A stretch of DNA of 64,000 nucleotides from Crocinitomix catalasitica ATCC 23190 (GCF_000621625.1 NZ_JHXV01000016.1:32773-96772); one strand, 5' to 3'; counted from the stretch's first letter, positions 44,116 through 51,843 are shown. Notes: a model not told the origin generated them from the sequence alone. Numbers and translations are program-made.

Positions 44116-44367
44116 TTATTTCGTTTCGAACTTTACAGCGAATCCAAAAACAAAGGGATACGTTTCCTGGTTGCCATCTAAGAGTGCGAATTTAATTGGT
44201 AGTTTATCAGTTTTTCGAATAGTCGCAGCAATTTCTGCGAGATATTCGTTCGTAAATACCTCGTAAACACCTTTGAAAATAAGCTCAGTAATTTCATCGT
44301 TATTTAAAGTGTAGTATTTTATCATTGTATCTAAAACGATCGCTTGTTGATGTGAAATTTTTTGCAT
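44116..44367 (-). CDS. Hypothetical protein, 83 residues
   Basis: A small cytoplasmic protein without known family. It begins MQKISHQQAIVLDTMI and includes IAATIRKTDKLPIKFALLDG and PFVFGFAVKFETK. Mixed alpha/beta character, no signal peptide, no cysteine. It follows the Rof-like gene in the same direction with a 61-base gap, so they may share a transcript. Function unknown. Confidence 0.5.
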   Translation of the reverse strand: MQKISHQQAIVLDTMIKYYTLNNDEITELIFKGVYEVFTNEYLAEIAATIRKTDKLPIKFALLDGNQETYPFVFGFAVKFETK

Positions 44368-44457
44368 TTGATTTTTGTTTTCATTTACATTACTGTATTG
44401 TTCTTTTTAAGCGCTGTTGTGTATAATTTTTTTCTATTTTTGAGTGTTAAACAAAAT

Positions 44458-44484
44458 GGTAGGTGTGGAAAAACCACACCCACC
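44458..44484 (+). other. Stable hairpin in the 338-bp gap before the XRE gene
   Basis: GGTGTGG (44462-44468) and CCACACC (44474-44480) form a perfect stem with an AAAAA loop; GGT (44458-44460) and ACC (44482-44484) extend it over one mismatch. A candidate -7 box TATTTTTG (44435-44442) would start a transcript about 15 bases before it, so the hairpin may be the 5' end of a small RNA or a leader. Confidence 0.4.
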
Positions 44485-44526
44485 CTAACTGTAAAACATT
44501 AACTTCTGTTCAAATGTGCAGAATAA

Positions 44527-44610
44527 ATGAGCTTCATTAAAAAATTGATTCGTCGTATTACAAAAGATTTTTTATTTGAGCCTTTATATTGCTGCAGTGC
44601 GAAAAATTGA
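44527..44610 (+). CDS. Possible 27-residue cationic peptide
   Basis: An ATG-started ORF whose product begins MSFIKKLIRRITKDFL (amphipathic and basic) and ends with a CC pair. No ribosome site stands out and nothing is known of such a product. Listed only because it lies in an otherwise empty region just after a stable hairpin. Confidence 0.2.
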   Translation: MSFIKKLIRRITKDFLFEPLYCCSAKN

Positions 44611-44650
44611 CATAAGTTTTTGTTTTTGGTTGGGATAAATATATGCAATA

Positions 44651-44681
44651 ATTTGCAATTAATTCTATTTTAATTGCAAAT
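44651..44681 (+). promoter_or_regulatory. Perfect inverted repeat upstream of the XRE gene (candidate operator)
   Basis: ATTTGCAATTAA (44651-44662) and TTAATTGCAAAT (44670-44681) are exact reverse complements separated by TTCTATT. A second palindrome AAATGCATTT lies at 44682-44691. Both are within 55 bases of the start codon at 44706, the expected place for an autoregulatory operator. Confidence 0.6.
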
Positions 44682-44705
44682 AAATGCATTTTATTTTCTC
44701 GTAAG

Positions 44706-45050
44706 ATGCTAAAAATTAAGGAGTACAGGAAGCTTAGAGGGTTTACTCAGCAAGAGCTGTCTGAATTGTCTGGAATAAAAAAACGAACATTAATCAACTA
44801 TGAAAATGGAGATTCAGATATTCCTTTTTCAAAATTGCAAAAAATTGCAAATATCTTAGAGGTTTCAATTCAAGAGTTATATCTTGATTCGACTACTGAA
44901 ATGGTAAATGACCCGCTACAAAAATATGGTGCAGACTGCAAGAGTTGTGATGAAAAAATCGAATTGATTAAAGCGTTACAAAAAACAATTACTAGTCAAG
45001 AGGCATTAATTGAGATGTTGAAAAAACAAGGCAAAGGGCAATCTTCCTAG
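44706..45050 (+). CDS. XRE-family DNA-binding regulator
   Basis: A 114-residue helix-turn-helix protein. Residues 1-60 are a classical Cro/C1-type HTH: KIKEYRKLRGFTQQELSELSGIKKRTLINYENG (positions 44709-44810). The C-terminus (about 65-114) is a charged helix with a CKSCDEK pair of cysteines and a coiled-coil-like KIELIKALQKTITSQEALIEMLKK, probably for dimerisation. The perfect inverted repeat at 44651-44681 is likely its own operator. It overlaps the convergent T9SS gene by its stop (CTAG). The genes it controls are unknown. Confidence 0.82.
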   Translation: MLKIKEYRKLRGFTQQELSELSGIKKRTLINYENGDSDIPFSKLQKIANILEVSIQELYLDSTTEMVNDPLQKYGADCKSCDEKIELIKALQKTITSQEALIEMLKKQGKGQSS

Positions 45051-46666
45051 CCGGCTTTTATCATTTTTATGGCTGTTGAAGCATCATTATAAATCATTTC
45101 TACTAAATAAATGCCTTGCAACCAATTTGTAGTGTTTATGTAATATTGTAACATGCCTTCGGAGGTTATTTTTTCATTTAATATTAATTTGCCGTCAATA
45201 CTATAGATGTTTACTTCGAATTGTCCTTTTCCTTCGTGATCTCGAATTAGAGTGAATTCATCTATAAATGGGTTAGGAAAGGCAATAAATTCATCCGAAG
45301 GAAAATCATCAAATACCACTTGACTTATCTTGGTGATCTTGGTAACCTCATTGTTCTGGGCTAATTGAGTGCCCATTACCGGTGCGGAAACATCTATTAT
45401 ACCAGCTACATATAAATTATTGTATTCATCTAATCCTCCTATTGATTTTACTCCCAATTTATCGATGTATTTATTTTTAAGAAGTCTTCCATTTTCGGAG
45501 TCTATTGTTGTGCTTAATAATCCTATAATTTCACTAGTTTCAAAAAAAAATTCATATGCTATAAGTTGAGCAACAATAACAGGGTTTCTTTGTGGGTCTA
45601 TAAAAATATGATTAGTAGTACGATTAGATTCAGTTCTATATTCAGGGGGTAAATCCATGCACCAAATAGCATTCAGTTGCGCGTTTAACTTTAGTAATAC
45701 CAATTCTCTTTTAATTTTAAAACTTTTATCGTAAATTAATAATGCTGATGTGTCTGTAGAAAGCAAAACGTATAAATCGCCTGCGTCATCTGATGCAATA
45801 GAAATTATTCTTGCAAAGCCATCATTCTCTTTTTTTAAGATACATGTTTTTTTCAATATCCCATTCGTACTGTAAAGCTGTATTATTCCGTTTTGTAATT
45901 GATTCGTATTAATAATGGTGTCTTTATTTGGCCATATAAACTGATGACGGAAATTTCTAGCAAGAATAAATTCGTTTTTCGGTAGTGAAACAGCTTTAAT
46001 ATCTAAGTTGCTTTCTGTGACCTCATGCCATATGTATTTGCCTGCCGAATTGATTCTTAGAATGATATTGCTATTTTTTGAGGTTTCAATTATGGTTTGA
46101 CCATCATATTGTATGTTTTTAACGTTGAAAAAAGAAATTATACTATTTCCATCTCCGTCAGTTTGAATTGAACTAATTCTTGCAGCTTCCAATTCGCTAC
46201 TGATTTTTTTTGCCCAAAGTACTTCACCGTTGGTGTTTAATTTAAAAATGAAATTGGTTAAACTGTCAATTGGCGATGCTGTCAAGCGGTTTTCTCCGAA
46301 TTGATGTGATCCGCTAAAATAACCGGTTGCATATATGTTCTCGTTCTCGTCAAATGTGATATTCACCAATGTTAGTTCTCTTGATAATTCGGTGTTTTTA
46401 GAGTTAAAAACCCACTTTATTTTGCCGTAATTATCATGTTTTGCCAAGAAGAGTTGCTGATTGTTAAATTCTAATGGCGCCAATGTGACACCGTTAACAG
46501 TATGATTAGAAGTTGTATCGTAAGGTCCATAATAAAATAAATTACCTTTTGGACTAAGTCCCATTTTAGATACGCCGGGATAAGTATCTTTTATCCATTC
46601 GAATTTTTGAGAATATAAGACTGAGCCTATACATATTGTAATGAGTAAAAAAAATAATTTAAACAT
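45047..46666 (-). CDS. T9SS-exported beta-propeller-like protein
   Basis: A 539-residue secreted protein: signal peptide (residues 1-19, ending VLYS), then repeated beta-rich motifs of the SBBP/propeller type (ENIYATGYFSGSHQFG, GNSIISFFNVKNIQYDG, LYVAGIIDVSAPV), then a T9SS sorting domain (AFPNPFIDEF ... GKLILNEKI ... GIYLVEMIYNDASTAIKMIKAG). The propeller is probably a recognition or binding module. Substrate unknown. It is a lone gene, read leftward from position 46666 and convergent with the XRE gene. Confidence 0.75.
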   Translation of the reverse strand: MFKLFFLLITICIGSVLYSQKFEWIKDTYPGVSKMGLSPKGNLFYYGPYDTTSNHTVNGVTLAPLEFNNQQLFLAKHDNYGKIKWVFNSKNTELSRELTLVNITFDENENIYATGYFSGSHQFGENRLTASPIDSLTNFIFKLNTNGEVLWAKKISSELEAARISSIQTDGDGNSIISFFNVKNIQYDGQTIIETSKNSNIILRINSAGKYIWHEVTESNLDIKAVSLPKNEFILARNFRHQFIWPNKDTIINTNQLQNGIIQLYSTNGILKKTCILKKENDGFARIISIASDDAGDLYVLLSTDTSALLIYDKSFKIKRELVLLKLNAQLNAIWCMDLPPEYRTESNRTTNHIFIDPQRNPVIVAQLIAYEFFFETSEIIGLLSTTIDSENGRLLKNKYIDKLGVKSIGGLDEYNNLYVAGIIDVSAPVMGTQLAQNNEVTKITKISQVVFDDFPSDEFIAFPNPFIDEFTLIRDHEGKGQFEVNIYSIDGKLILNEKITSEGMLQYYINTTNWLQGIYLVEMIYNDASTAIKMIKAG

Positions 46667-46820
46667 GGTGTACTGTCAGTTAGGTTTTGATGTGGGTTAC
46701 TTCATAAATATAACGATTATAGATAAGTAGGGGTTGGTTATTATACGAATATGGTGAAATATAGTCTAAATCTTCGAAGCTTGATTTGTGGCTTATTTAT
46801 ATTGAGTTGTTTAATAGCTT

Positions 46821-47077
46821 CGAAGCAAGCGTTGCTGCTTCACTGCATTGCTTTTTGGGAAATGATATATTTTGTGGTTCGAAGCGTGTTACACCGCTTC
46901 TCTATGGTGTTTTTGGTGGGGTTTAGTTGGGTTTTGGGGTTCAAAGCGAGTTACACCGCTTCTCTGTGGTTTATTTGCTTGGGTTGAGTTTTTGGATCGA
47001 AGCAAGCGTTGCTGCTTCACTGCAATGCTTTTTGGGAAATGATATATTTTGGAGTTCGAAGCGAGTTACACCGCTTC
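46821..47077. repeat. Cluster of five 20-bp palindromic repeats (REP-like)
   Basis: Five 20-bp units beginning GAAGC or AAAGC and ending GCTTC lie at 46822-46841, 46881-46900, 46943-46962, 46999-47018 and 47058-47077. Units 1 and 4 are GAAGCAAGCGTTGCTGCTTC; units 2, 3 and 5 are variants of GAAGCGAGTTACACCGCTTC. Each folds to an about 8-bp hairpin with one bulge. Units 1-2 and 4-5 and their spacers are the same longer repeat, copied 177 bases apart (CACTGCATTGC/CACTGCAATGC and TTTTTGGGAAATGATATATTTTG shared in part). Confidence 0.75.
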
Positions 47078-47105
47078 TCTAGAGGCTCTAATGACTATCA
47101 ACTAC

Positions 47106-47157
47106 AAAGGGATTAAGGCAAATTCTCATTGCATTCGAATATTGCCTTGATCCCTTT
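47106..47157. terminator. 16-bp hairpin with T-run on the plus strand
   Basis: AAAGGGATTAAGGCAA (47106-47121) pairs with TTGCCTTGATCCCTTT (47142-47157), including one T/G wobble, and TTTTT runs through the end of the stem and beyond. It looks like a plus-strand terminator, yet no plus-strand gene precedes it. Confidence 0.6.
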
Positions 47158-47179
47158 TTGGGGTTCCGACAAAGCGTAG

Positions 47180-47217
47180 AAACCAAATATTTCTTGCAGA
47201 AATATTTTTGGTTTTTT
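47180..47217. terminator. Second hairpin with plus-strand T-run
   Basis: AAACCAAATATTTC (47180-47193) pairs with GAAATATTT...GGTTT (47199-47214) with two extra T, and is followed by a T-run. It has the same AAACCAA/TTGGTTT ends as the tRNA terminator, so may be a related copy. Confidence 0.5.
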
Positions 47218-47262
47218 TGATGTCATTAAAGCTGAAGCAAGCTTCGCTTTATGGCATAAAAA

Positions 47263-47287
47263 AAACCAAGTGCCAAGCACTTGGTTT
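47263..47287 (-). terminator. Terminator of tRNA-Phe
   Basis: AAACCAAGTG (47263-47272) and CACTTGGTTT (47278-47287) form a 10-bp stem with a CCAAG loop. Read on the minus strand it is followed by an eight-T run and lies just downstream of the tRNA gene; a T-run on the other side would also make it work in the plus direction. Confidence 0.75.
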
Positions 47288-47295
47288 CTTTTTTG

Positions 47296-47368
47296 TGGTG
47301 ATAGAGGGATTTGAACCCCCGACACATGGATTTTCAGTCCATTGCTCTACCACCTGAGCTATATCACC
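47296..47368 (-). tRNA. tRNA-Phe (anticodon GAA)
   Basis: A 73-base tRNA on the minus strand. The acceptor stem is GGTGATA / TATCACC; the D-arm has AGCTCAGGTGGTAGAGC; the anticodon stem-loop is ATGGA-CTGAAAA-TCCAT with GAA at positions 34-36; the T-arm contains GGTTCAAATCC. The discriminator base is A and CCA is not encoded. GAA reads the two Phe codons UUU and UUC. Confidence 0.93.
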
Positions 47369-47385
47369 ATCCTTATTTGTGGGGG

Positions 47386-47414
47386 CAAAGATATAAAGGT
47401 TTTTTTAAGTACAA
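47386..47414 (-). promoter_or_regulatory. Promoter of tRNA-Phe
   Basis: On the minus strand a -33 TTG (47412-47414) and a -7 TATCTTTG (47386-47393) are 18 bases apart, an exact fit to the Bacteroidota consensus. The tRNA 5' end is 17 bases after the -7 box. Confidence 0.7.
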
Positions 47415-47479
47415 TAGATTTAACAGTAATTTTTTATTTTTTTTGCAATACTTAAATAAAAAGTCTGCAATTTTGTACT

Positions 47480-48190
47480 GTGAATATTATTATAGATCAA
47501 GGGAATACCGCCATAAAGTTAGCTCAATTTGAGGGTGAAAAAATAATTGAAAAATTTTATTTTAAGCGCTCAGATATTATCTTGGTTAATCATTGGATTA
47601 AAACCAATGTGAAAAAAACGGACCGCATTATAATTAGTTCGGTTACGAATGATCGACTTGAAATAGATAATGAGAATATTGTTTATTTAACGGCTGAAAC
47701 ACCATTGCCTATAGTGTTAGGATACGATACGCCTGAAACTTTAGGTAAAGATCGCATTGCGAATGCTGTTGCAATTTGGGCTTTAAATGAACATAAAGAT
47801 TCTTTGTGTATTGATTTAGGAACTTGTATTAAATATGATTTGGTTAGTAGAGACGGGGTTTATCTTGGTGGGAATATAAGTCCAGGAATGGAAATGCGAT
47901 ATAAAGCATTGGCTCATTTTACAGATAAATTACCTTTGGTTAATCCGCAGCCGTATAGAACTAAATATGGTGTTGATACGACTACAAGTATCGTTCATGG
48001 AGTACAAGAAGCGATCAAGCACGAAATAAATGGTTTTATTACACGTTATACCAACGAATTTATTGACTTAACAATTTTTATGACGGGTGGAGATCTAAAT
48101 TACTTTGATAAAGTATATAAAAATAGCATCTTTGCAAATTCCGATCTGACCGTTGTTGGGTTGAATGAAATTTTAATTTATAATGCGTAA
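47480..48190 (+). CDS. coaX: Type III pantothenate kinase
   Basis: A 236-residue CoaX. ASKHA-fold motifs: phosphate-1 block I-I-I-D-Q-G-N-T-A-I-K (residues about 3-13), TPETLGKDRIANAV, the catalytic CIDLGTCIKYDLV region, and GGNISPGMEMRYKALAHFTDKLP, then HGVQEAI and MTGGD. It phosphorylates pantothenate in the first committed step of coenzyme A synthesis. The start codon is GTG. The next gene starts within its last eight bases, so expression is coupled to the envelope genes that follow. Confidence 0.94.
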   Translation: MNIIIDQGNTAIKLAQFEGEKIIEKFYFKRSDIILVNHWIKTNVKKTDRIIISSVTNDRLEIDNENIVYLTAETPLPIVLGYDTPETLGKDRIANAVAIWALNEHKDSLCIDLGTCIKYDLVSRDGVYLGGNISPGMEMRYKALAHFTDKLPLVNPQPYRTKYGVDTTTSIVHGVQEAIKHEINGFITRYTNEFIDLTIFMTGGDLNYFDKVYKNSIFANSDLTVVGLNEILIYNA

Positions 48191-49652
48191 TAAATATTTA
48201 GGGCTAATATTGCTGTTTGTGCTTTGCTTATGGGGTGACTATAGTATGGCACAAAAAGGTACGCAAAGTCCTTATAGTTCATACGGAATTGGCGAATTGA
48301 ACAGACGTTCGTATGCTTCAATTTCTGGTATGGGAGGAGTATCGGTGGCTTCGACAGATTCCACTGTTGTGAATTCTAATAATCCAGCATCTTATGCTTT
48401 CTTTTCAAGGAATAAACCAATTTTTCAAGTTGGACTGAGTGGTAAAACATCTGATTTTTCTAATGCAACCTCTACTTCTACGCAGAGACATTTTGGTTTA
48501 AATCAGTTCCAGTTAGGTCTCCCAATTAAAAAGAACTGGGGTATAGGTGTCGGAATTAAACCATATTCTTTTACAGGATATACCATTACTAACTTTGATG
48601 TTGTTGATCAGGATACTCTTGGTCAAGCAGTAAGTGAAGGTAGTGGAGGGATTCGTATTGCAAATTTAGGGCTAGGTTATAAACCGCTTAACGCTTATAA
48701 AAAAGCTTACAAACCAAGAGTTTTATTAGATAGTTTAGGGAATGTCATTTCAAGGGATTCAGTTGGGTATTGGAAAACAAGAACTTTATCATTTGGTTTC
48801 AATGCTAATTATTTATTTGGAACTTCATTAAATACAAGGTCGAATGAGTTTTTACCTTCTTATGGTTCGAATTTTAACGCGAGAGTTCAAAATGGGATTC
48901 GTATGTCAGGGTATACATTCGAATTCGGAGCTTCTTACCAAATTGGTCGTATAACAGCTACAAAGAATACATCTTTGTCTATTGCGGGTAGCTATACGCC
49001 AGCAATGGCAGTTCGTGCTTTTGAAGATATTTTAACTTATTCGTATGTGGGAAGTTATTATAAAGGAGAAACAACTGGAATAGTTGATACGATTGAATTT
49101 GCAGATAATGTAGAAGGTAAATTATATATGCCAGATGTCTATAAGATTGGTGTCGAATATCGAATAGGTTCTGTTAGAGGTAATAGATCGATGTTGAGAC
49201 TAGCTGCCGAAGTGAATTATGAAACATGGTCGAATTTTAAATCTGAATTTGGTACTGTAACAAGTGATGTAAATTCAATGAAGGATAGATTATTCGTGGC
49301 TGCAGGAATCGAATGGAATCCTTCAACTATATCAGGAATGCGGAATAATACCACCTCTTTTCTTTCGAGACTAAAATATCGTGTAGGAGTTAATTATACT
49401 GATACTGAGCTTAAAATTAACAATAACCTAGGTGAAATCTCAACTGTACAGGATTATGGCATGAGTTTTGGAATAGGTATTCCGGTATCGATTAGTAATG
49501 CCAGTACCAATATTAATATAGGAGCAAATTTTGGAGCTCTCGGCTCAACAGAAAATGGACTTATAAAAGAGAATTATATTGGGTTCCAAGTTGGGATTTC
49601 AATAACACCTGGAAACGGTGACTACTGGTTTGTTAAACGTAAATATGATTAA
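48183..49652 (+). CDS. OmpP1/FadL-like outer-membrane protein
   Basis: A 489-residue outer-membrane protein. Signal peptide (1-23, ending YSMAQ), then SPYSSYGIGELNRRSYASISGMGGVSVA, STVVNSNNPASY and long runs of alternating beta-strand residues (IANLGLGYKPLN, YKIGVEYRIGSVRG). This resembles the OmpP1/FadL family, hollow barrels for hydrophobic molecules; the SGMGGxSVA and N-PASY segments are usual at the N-terminus of Bacteroidota members. It is read with coaX. Transport substrate unknown. Confidence 0.72.
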   Translation: MRNKYLGLILLFVLCLWGDYSMAQKGTQSPYSSYGIGELNRRSYASISGMGGVSVASTDSTVVNSNNPASYAFFSRNKPIFQVGLSGKTSDFSNATSTSTQRHFGLNQFQLGLPIKKNWGIGVGIKPYSFTGYTITNFDVVDQDTLGQAVSEGSGGIRIANLGLGYKPLNAYKKAYKPRVLLDSLGNVISRDSVGYWKTRTLSFGFNANYLFGTSLNTRSNEFLPSYGSNFNARVQNGIRMSGYTFEFGASYQIGRITATKNTSLSIAGSYTPAMAVRAFEDILTYSYVGSYYKGETTGIVDTIEFADNVEGKLYMPDVYKIGVEYRIGSVRGNRSMLRLAAEVNYETWSNFKSEFGTVTSDVNSMKDRLFVAAGIEWNPSTISGMRNNTTSFLSRLKYRVGVNYTDTELKINNNLGEISTVQDYGMSFGIGIPVSISNASTNINIGANFGALGSTENGLIKENYIGFQVGISITPGNGDYWFVKRKYD

Positions 49653-49665
49653 AATTAATATAGAA

Positions 49666-51006
49666 ATGAAGATTAAAAAAAGTATAATATTAGCTGTCTT
49701 AACCCTTTTTACTAGCATAGGTGTTTCTGCACAAGATGGTGCGGGTGATGATTGTGCAAAATTTAGAAGTTTATATTTTCAATACATTCCTCAAACTACT
49801 ACAGATGATGAAAGTATGAGAAAGCAATATCGTGATGCTGCTAACTTTTGGGCACAAGCGATTACTGCATGTGGAATGGAAAATTTAGATGCTAAATTTT
49901 TCTACAATGGTAAATACATCTACAATAATCTTGTAAAATATACAGAAGACTCTGTGCAGTTGAAAAATTTCAATGATACAATAGTTTTCTGTTTCGAATC
50001 AAGAATGAAAGTTGAAAATGATCCTTCATGGACAGCTGATTATGCTACTTATTTAGTAGGGCAAGGTTCAACTGATTATGATAAAATTGATCAACTTTAT
50101 AAAGAAAGTATTCATAAATTAAAATCAGAATCAAGTGCGACTGATATCATGTATTATTTCAAGCATTTAATCATGAATAAATTCAATTCTGCAAAAGGTG
50201 ATGAAAAGGAAGTCGCGAGAACTGAAGTTATAGATGAGTATATTGTATTGTCTGAATATGTTAGTGAAGCACATAAAAAAGCAAAAGCTGAAGCAAATGA
50301 GAATAGTGTCGCTAGATCTGCTCAAGCAAGAGATTATTTAGATAAATACTTCTTGTTAATCGCAAAAGATTGTGATATTTTGACTGAAGTGTTCGCTAAA
50401 AAATTAGCAACATTACCACAGGAGAAGGCTGAGAAATTAGCAAAAGTGAATAGTTACTTAGGTCTAATGGATCAGAAACAATGTCAATCTACAGCTGTTT
50501 ATGGACAGTTTGTTGATACTTTAATCCTTCTTGAGCCAACTGCAGATGCTTATTATTTCGGAGCAAGTTATGCTTCTTCAAATGGTAATTCATCTAAGGC
50601 CTTTAAATATTATGAGAAAGCTGTTGAAATGGAAGGTGATGGTCCGAATAAAGATAAATACTTATTGAGTTTGGCAAATGCGCAATATAAGGCGGGATCA
50701 TATAAATCAGCTTATAATACTGCAAAGAAAATTAACGGAGACGAATTTAAAGGTGATGCTTTATTGATCTGTGCGAATGTTATTGCTGCTACCGCTAATG
50801 ATTGTGGAGACACAACTTTTGATAGAAAAGCGAATAACTGGTTGGCAAATGATTATGTGAACAGAGCTATCTCAGCAGGTGCAAGTGCAAGCAGTGGTAA
50901 ATTTTTAGATAGAGCTCCTGATACTGGTGATATTTTTGAAGCTGGTAAAGCCAAAGGTGGTTCTCATTTATGTGCTTGTTGGGGTGAAAGCACTACGATT
51001 AGATAA
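49666..51006 (+). CDS. Periplasmic TPR-type repeat protein
   Basis: A 446-residue exported protein: signal peptide 1-23 (KKSIILAVLTLFTSIGVSAQ), then helix-rich repeats with tetratricopeptide character (ADAYYFGASYASSNGNSSKAFKYYEKAVEM, YLLSLANAQYKAGSYKSAYNTAKKI). The ATG at 49666 is used because it starts the signal peptide; an upstream ATG at 49618 would add 16 polar residues. The place between an outer-membrane protein gene and lptC is typical of Bacteroidota, where it may act in envelope assembly. Partner unknown. Confidence 0.75.
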   Translation: MKIKKSIILAVLTLFTSIGVSAQDGAGDDCAKFRSLYFQYIPQTTTDDESMRKQYRDAANFWAQAITACGMENLDAKFFYNGKYIYNNLVKYTEDSVQLKNFNDTIVFCFESRMKVENDPSWTADYATYLVGQGSTDYDKIDQLYKESIHKLKSESSATDIMYYFKHLIMNKFNSAKGDEKEVARTEVIDEYIVLSEYVSEAHKKAKAEANENSVARSAQARDYLDKYFLLIAKDCDILTEVFAKKLATLPQEKAEKLAKVNSYLGLMDQKQCQSTAVYGQFVDTLILLEPTADAYYFGASYASSNGNSSKAFKYYEKAVEMEGDGPNKDKYLLSLANAQYKAGSYKSAYNTAKKINGDEFKGDALLICANVIAATANDCGDTTFDRKANNWLANDYVNRAISAGASASSGKFLDRAPDTGDIFEAGKAKGGSHLCACWGESTTIR

Positions 51007-51009
51007 ACT

Positions 51010-51597
51010 TTGAATAAAGTAATAAAATATATAATTATTGGTATTCCCGTCACTTTAGTGATGGGAATACTTTTTTCATGTGAGAACGATTTGAAGATGG
51101 TTTCGTCTGTAACCGCAACGGATGAAACACCGGATGAAATAGTTAATAACTTACATACGCTCTATACAGACTCTGGTGTGGTGATATACGAAATTAAAGC
51201 GGTTAGAATGGAGAAGTACGATGAACCAAAGAATATTACCATATTCAAAAAAGGTTTTGAAGTTAATTTTTATAAATCTAAGGATAGCATCGTTTCTCGA
51301 CTTACAGCTGATTATGGGGAGATAAAAGGGAAAGAAAATCTAATTATTGCTAGAAATAATGTAATTTTTACGAACTTTGACAAAGATCAAACTTTAAAAA
51401 CGGAAGAGCTTTTTTGGGATCGAAAATCTAAAAGGGTTAAAACGGATAAGAGATTTGAAGTAATTGGAGCAAAAAATTCGGCCTGGGGCTATGGTCTCGA
51501 TACGGATGAAACCTTTAGCTCTTATAATATGCATAATGTAAGTTTTACTTATTTGACAAACGATACAATAAATGACGAGTTTAGCAAAGATAAATAG
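51010..51597 (+). CDS. lptC: LptC-like LPS-export lipoprotein
   Basis: A 195-residue protein with signal/anchor (residues 1-24, lipobox L-F-S-C) followed by an OstA-type beta domain: VIYEIKAVRMEKYD, NITIFKKGFEVNFYK, SRLTADYGEIKGKENLIIARNNV, ELFWDRKSKRVKTDKRFEV and a C-terminal G-L-D-T-D-E-T-F-S-S-Y. These alternate as in LptC, which bridges LptBFG and LptA in moving LPS out of the inner membrane. The start is TTG; starting at the later ATG would leave only MGILFSC as the signal. An intrinsic-terminator-like hairpin lies in its first codons (see terminator at 51041). Confidence 0.82.
   Translation: MNKVIKYIIIGIPVTLVMGILFSCENDLKMVSSVTATDETPDEIVNNLHTLYTDSGVVIYEIKAVRMEKYDEPKNITIFKKGFEVNFYKSKDSIVSRLTADYGEIKGKENLIIARNNVIFTNFDKDQTLKTEELFWDRKSKRVKTDKRFEVIGAKNSAWGYGLDTDETFSSYNMHNVSFTYLTNDTINDEFSKDK
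51041..51076 (+). terminator. Terminator-like hairpin inside the lptC signal-peptide codons
   Basis: GTATTCCCGTCACT (51041-51054) and AGTGATGGGAATAC (51057-51070) pair with one G/T wobble, and TTTTTT follows at 51071-51076. It lies 35 bases after the TPR gene's stop and overlaps lptC codons 11-23. It may terminate the TPR transcript, attenuate lptC, or both. Confidence 0.7.
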
Positions 51598-51784
51598 AGT
51601 GTTAGAAATTTTTTGGTGGAGCATGACTGTTGCCACTTTTGTACTTGTTTTAGCTATGTGCTTTATTCAAGGGTGGGGAAGTTGGATATATTATTTTATA
51701 ATCCCCGTCCTAACAGCTATAATGGCGCTTGTACGTAGGTTTGCAAGTAAGCGTTTAGGTAAAAGTGAAGCGCTTAAGAAATAA
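51572..51784 (+). CDS. Small two-helix membrane protein next to lptC
   Basis: A 70-residue membrane protein with two hydrophobic helices (about residues 11-32 and 37-56) and a basic tail (RRFASKRLGKSEALKK). Its start lies within lptC (26-base overlap), and a strong terminator follows, so it is the last gene of the coaX-lptC group. No recognised family. The overlap suggests a partner role in LPS transport, but that is inference. Confidence 0.55.
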   Translation: MTSLAKINRVLEIFWWSMTVATFVLVLAMCFIQGWGSWIYYFIIPVLTAIMALVRRFASKRLGKSEALKK

Positions 51785-51793
51785 GCAAAAAAA

Positions 51794-51821
51794 ACAGTCC
51801 GAATCAAAATGATTGGACTGT
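51794..51821. terminator. Bidirectional terminator between lptC group and the HAD gene
   Basis: ACAGTCC (51794-51800) plus AATCA (51802-51806) pair with TGATT (51810-51814) plus GGACTGT (51815-51821), one bulge and an AAA loop. Read leftward it is followed by about eight T; read rightward by ATTTATTTT. It can serve both convergent transcripts. Confidence 0.8.
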
Positions 51822-51843
51822 ATTTATTTTCTCGGAAACTTGC

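Noticed and set aside
46751..46987. A 78-codon open reading frame (plus strand) running across the palindromic repeat cluster
   Set aside because: It consists mainly of the GAAGC...GCTTC repeats and their spacers, with no ribosome site and no plausible protein character; the repeats explain the open frame.
46821..47077. Regularly spaced palindromes as a CRISPR array
   Set aside because: Spacing is irregular, part of the intervals is duplicated sequence rather than unique spacers, and no cas genes are in the window.
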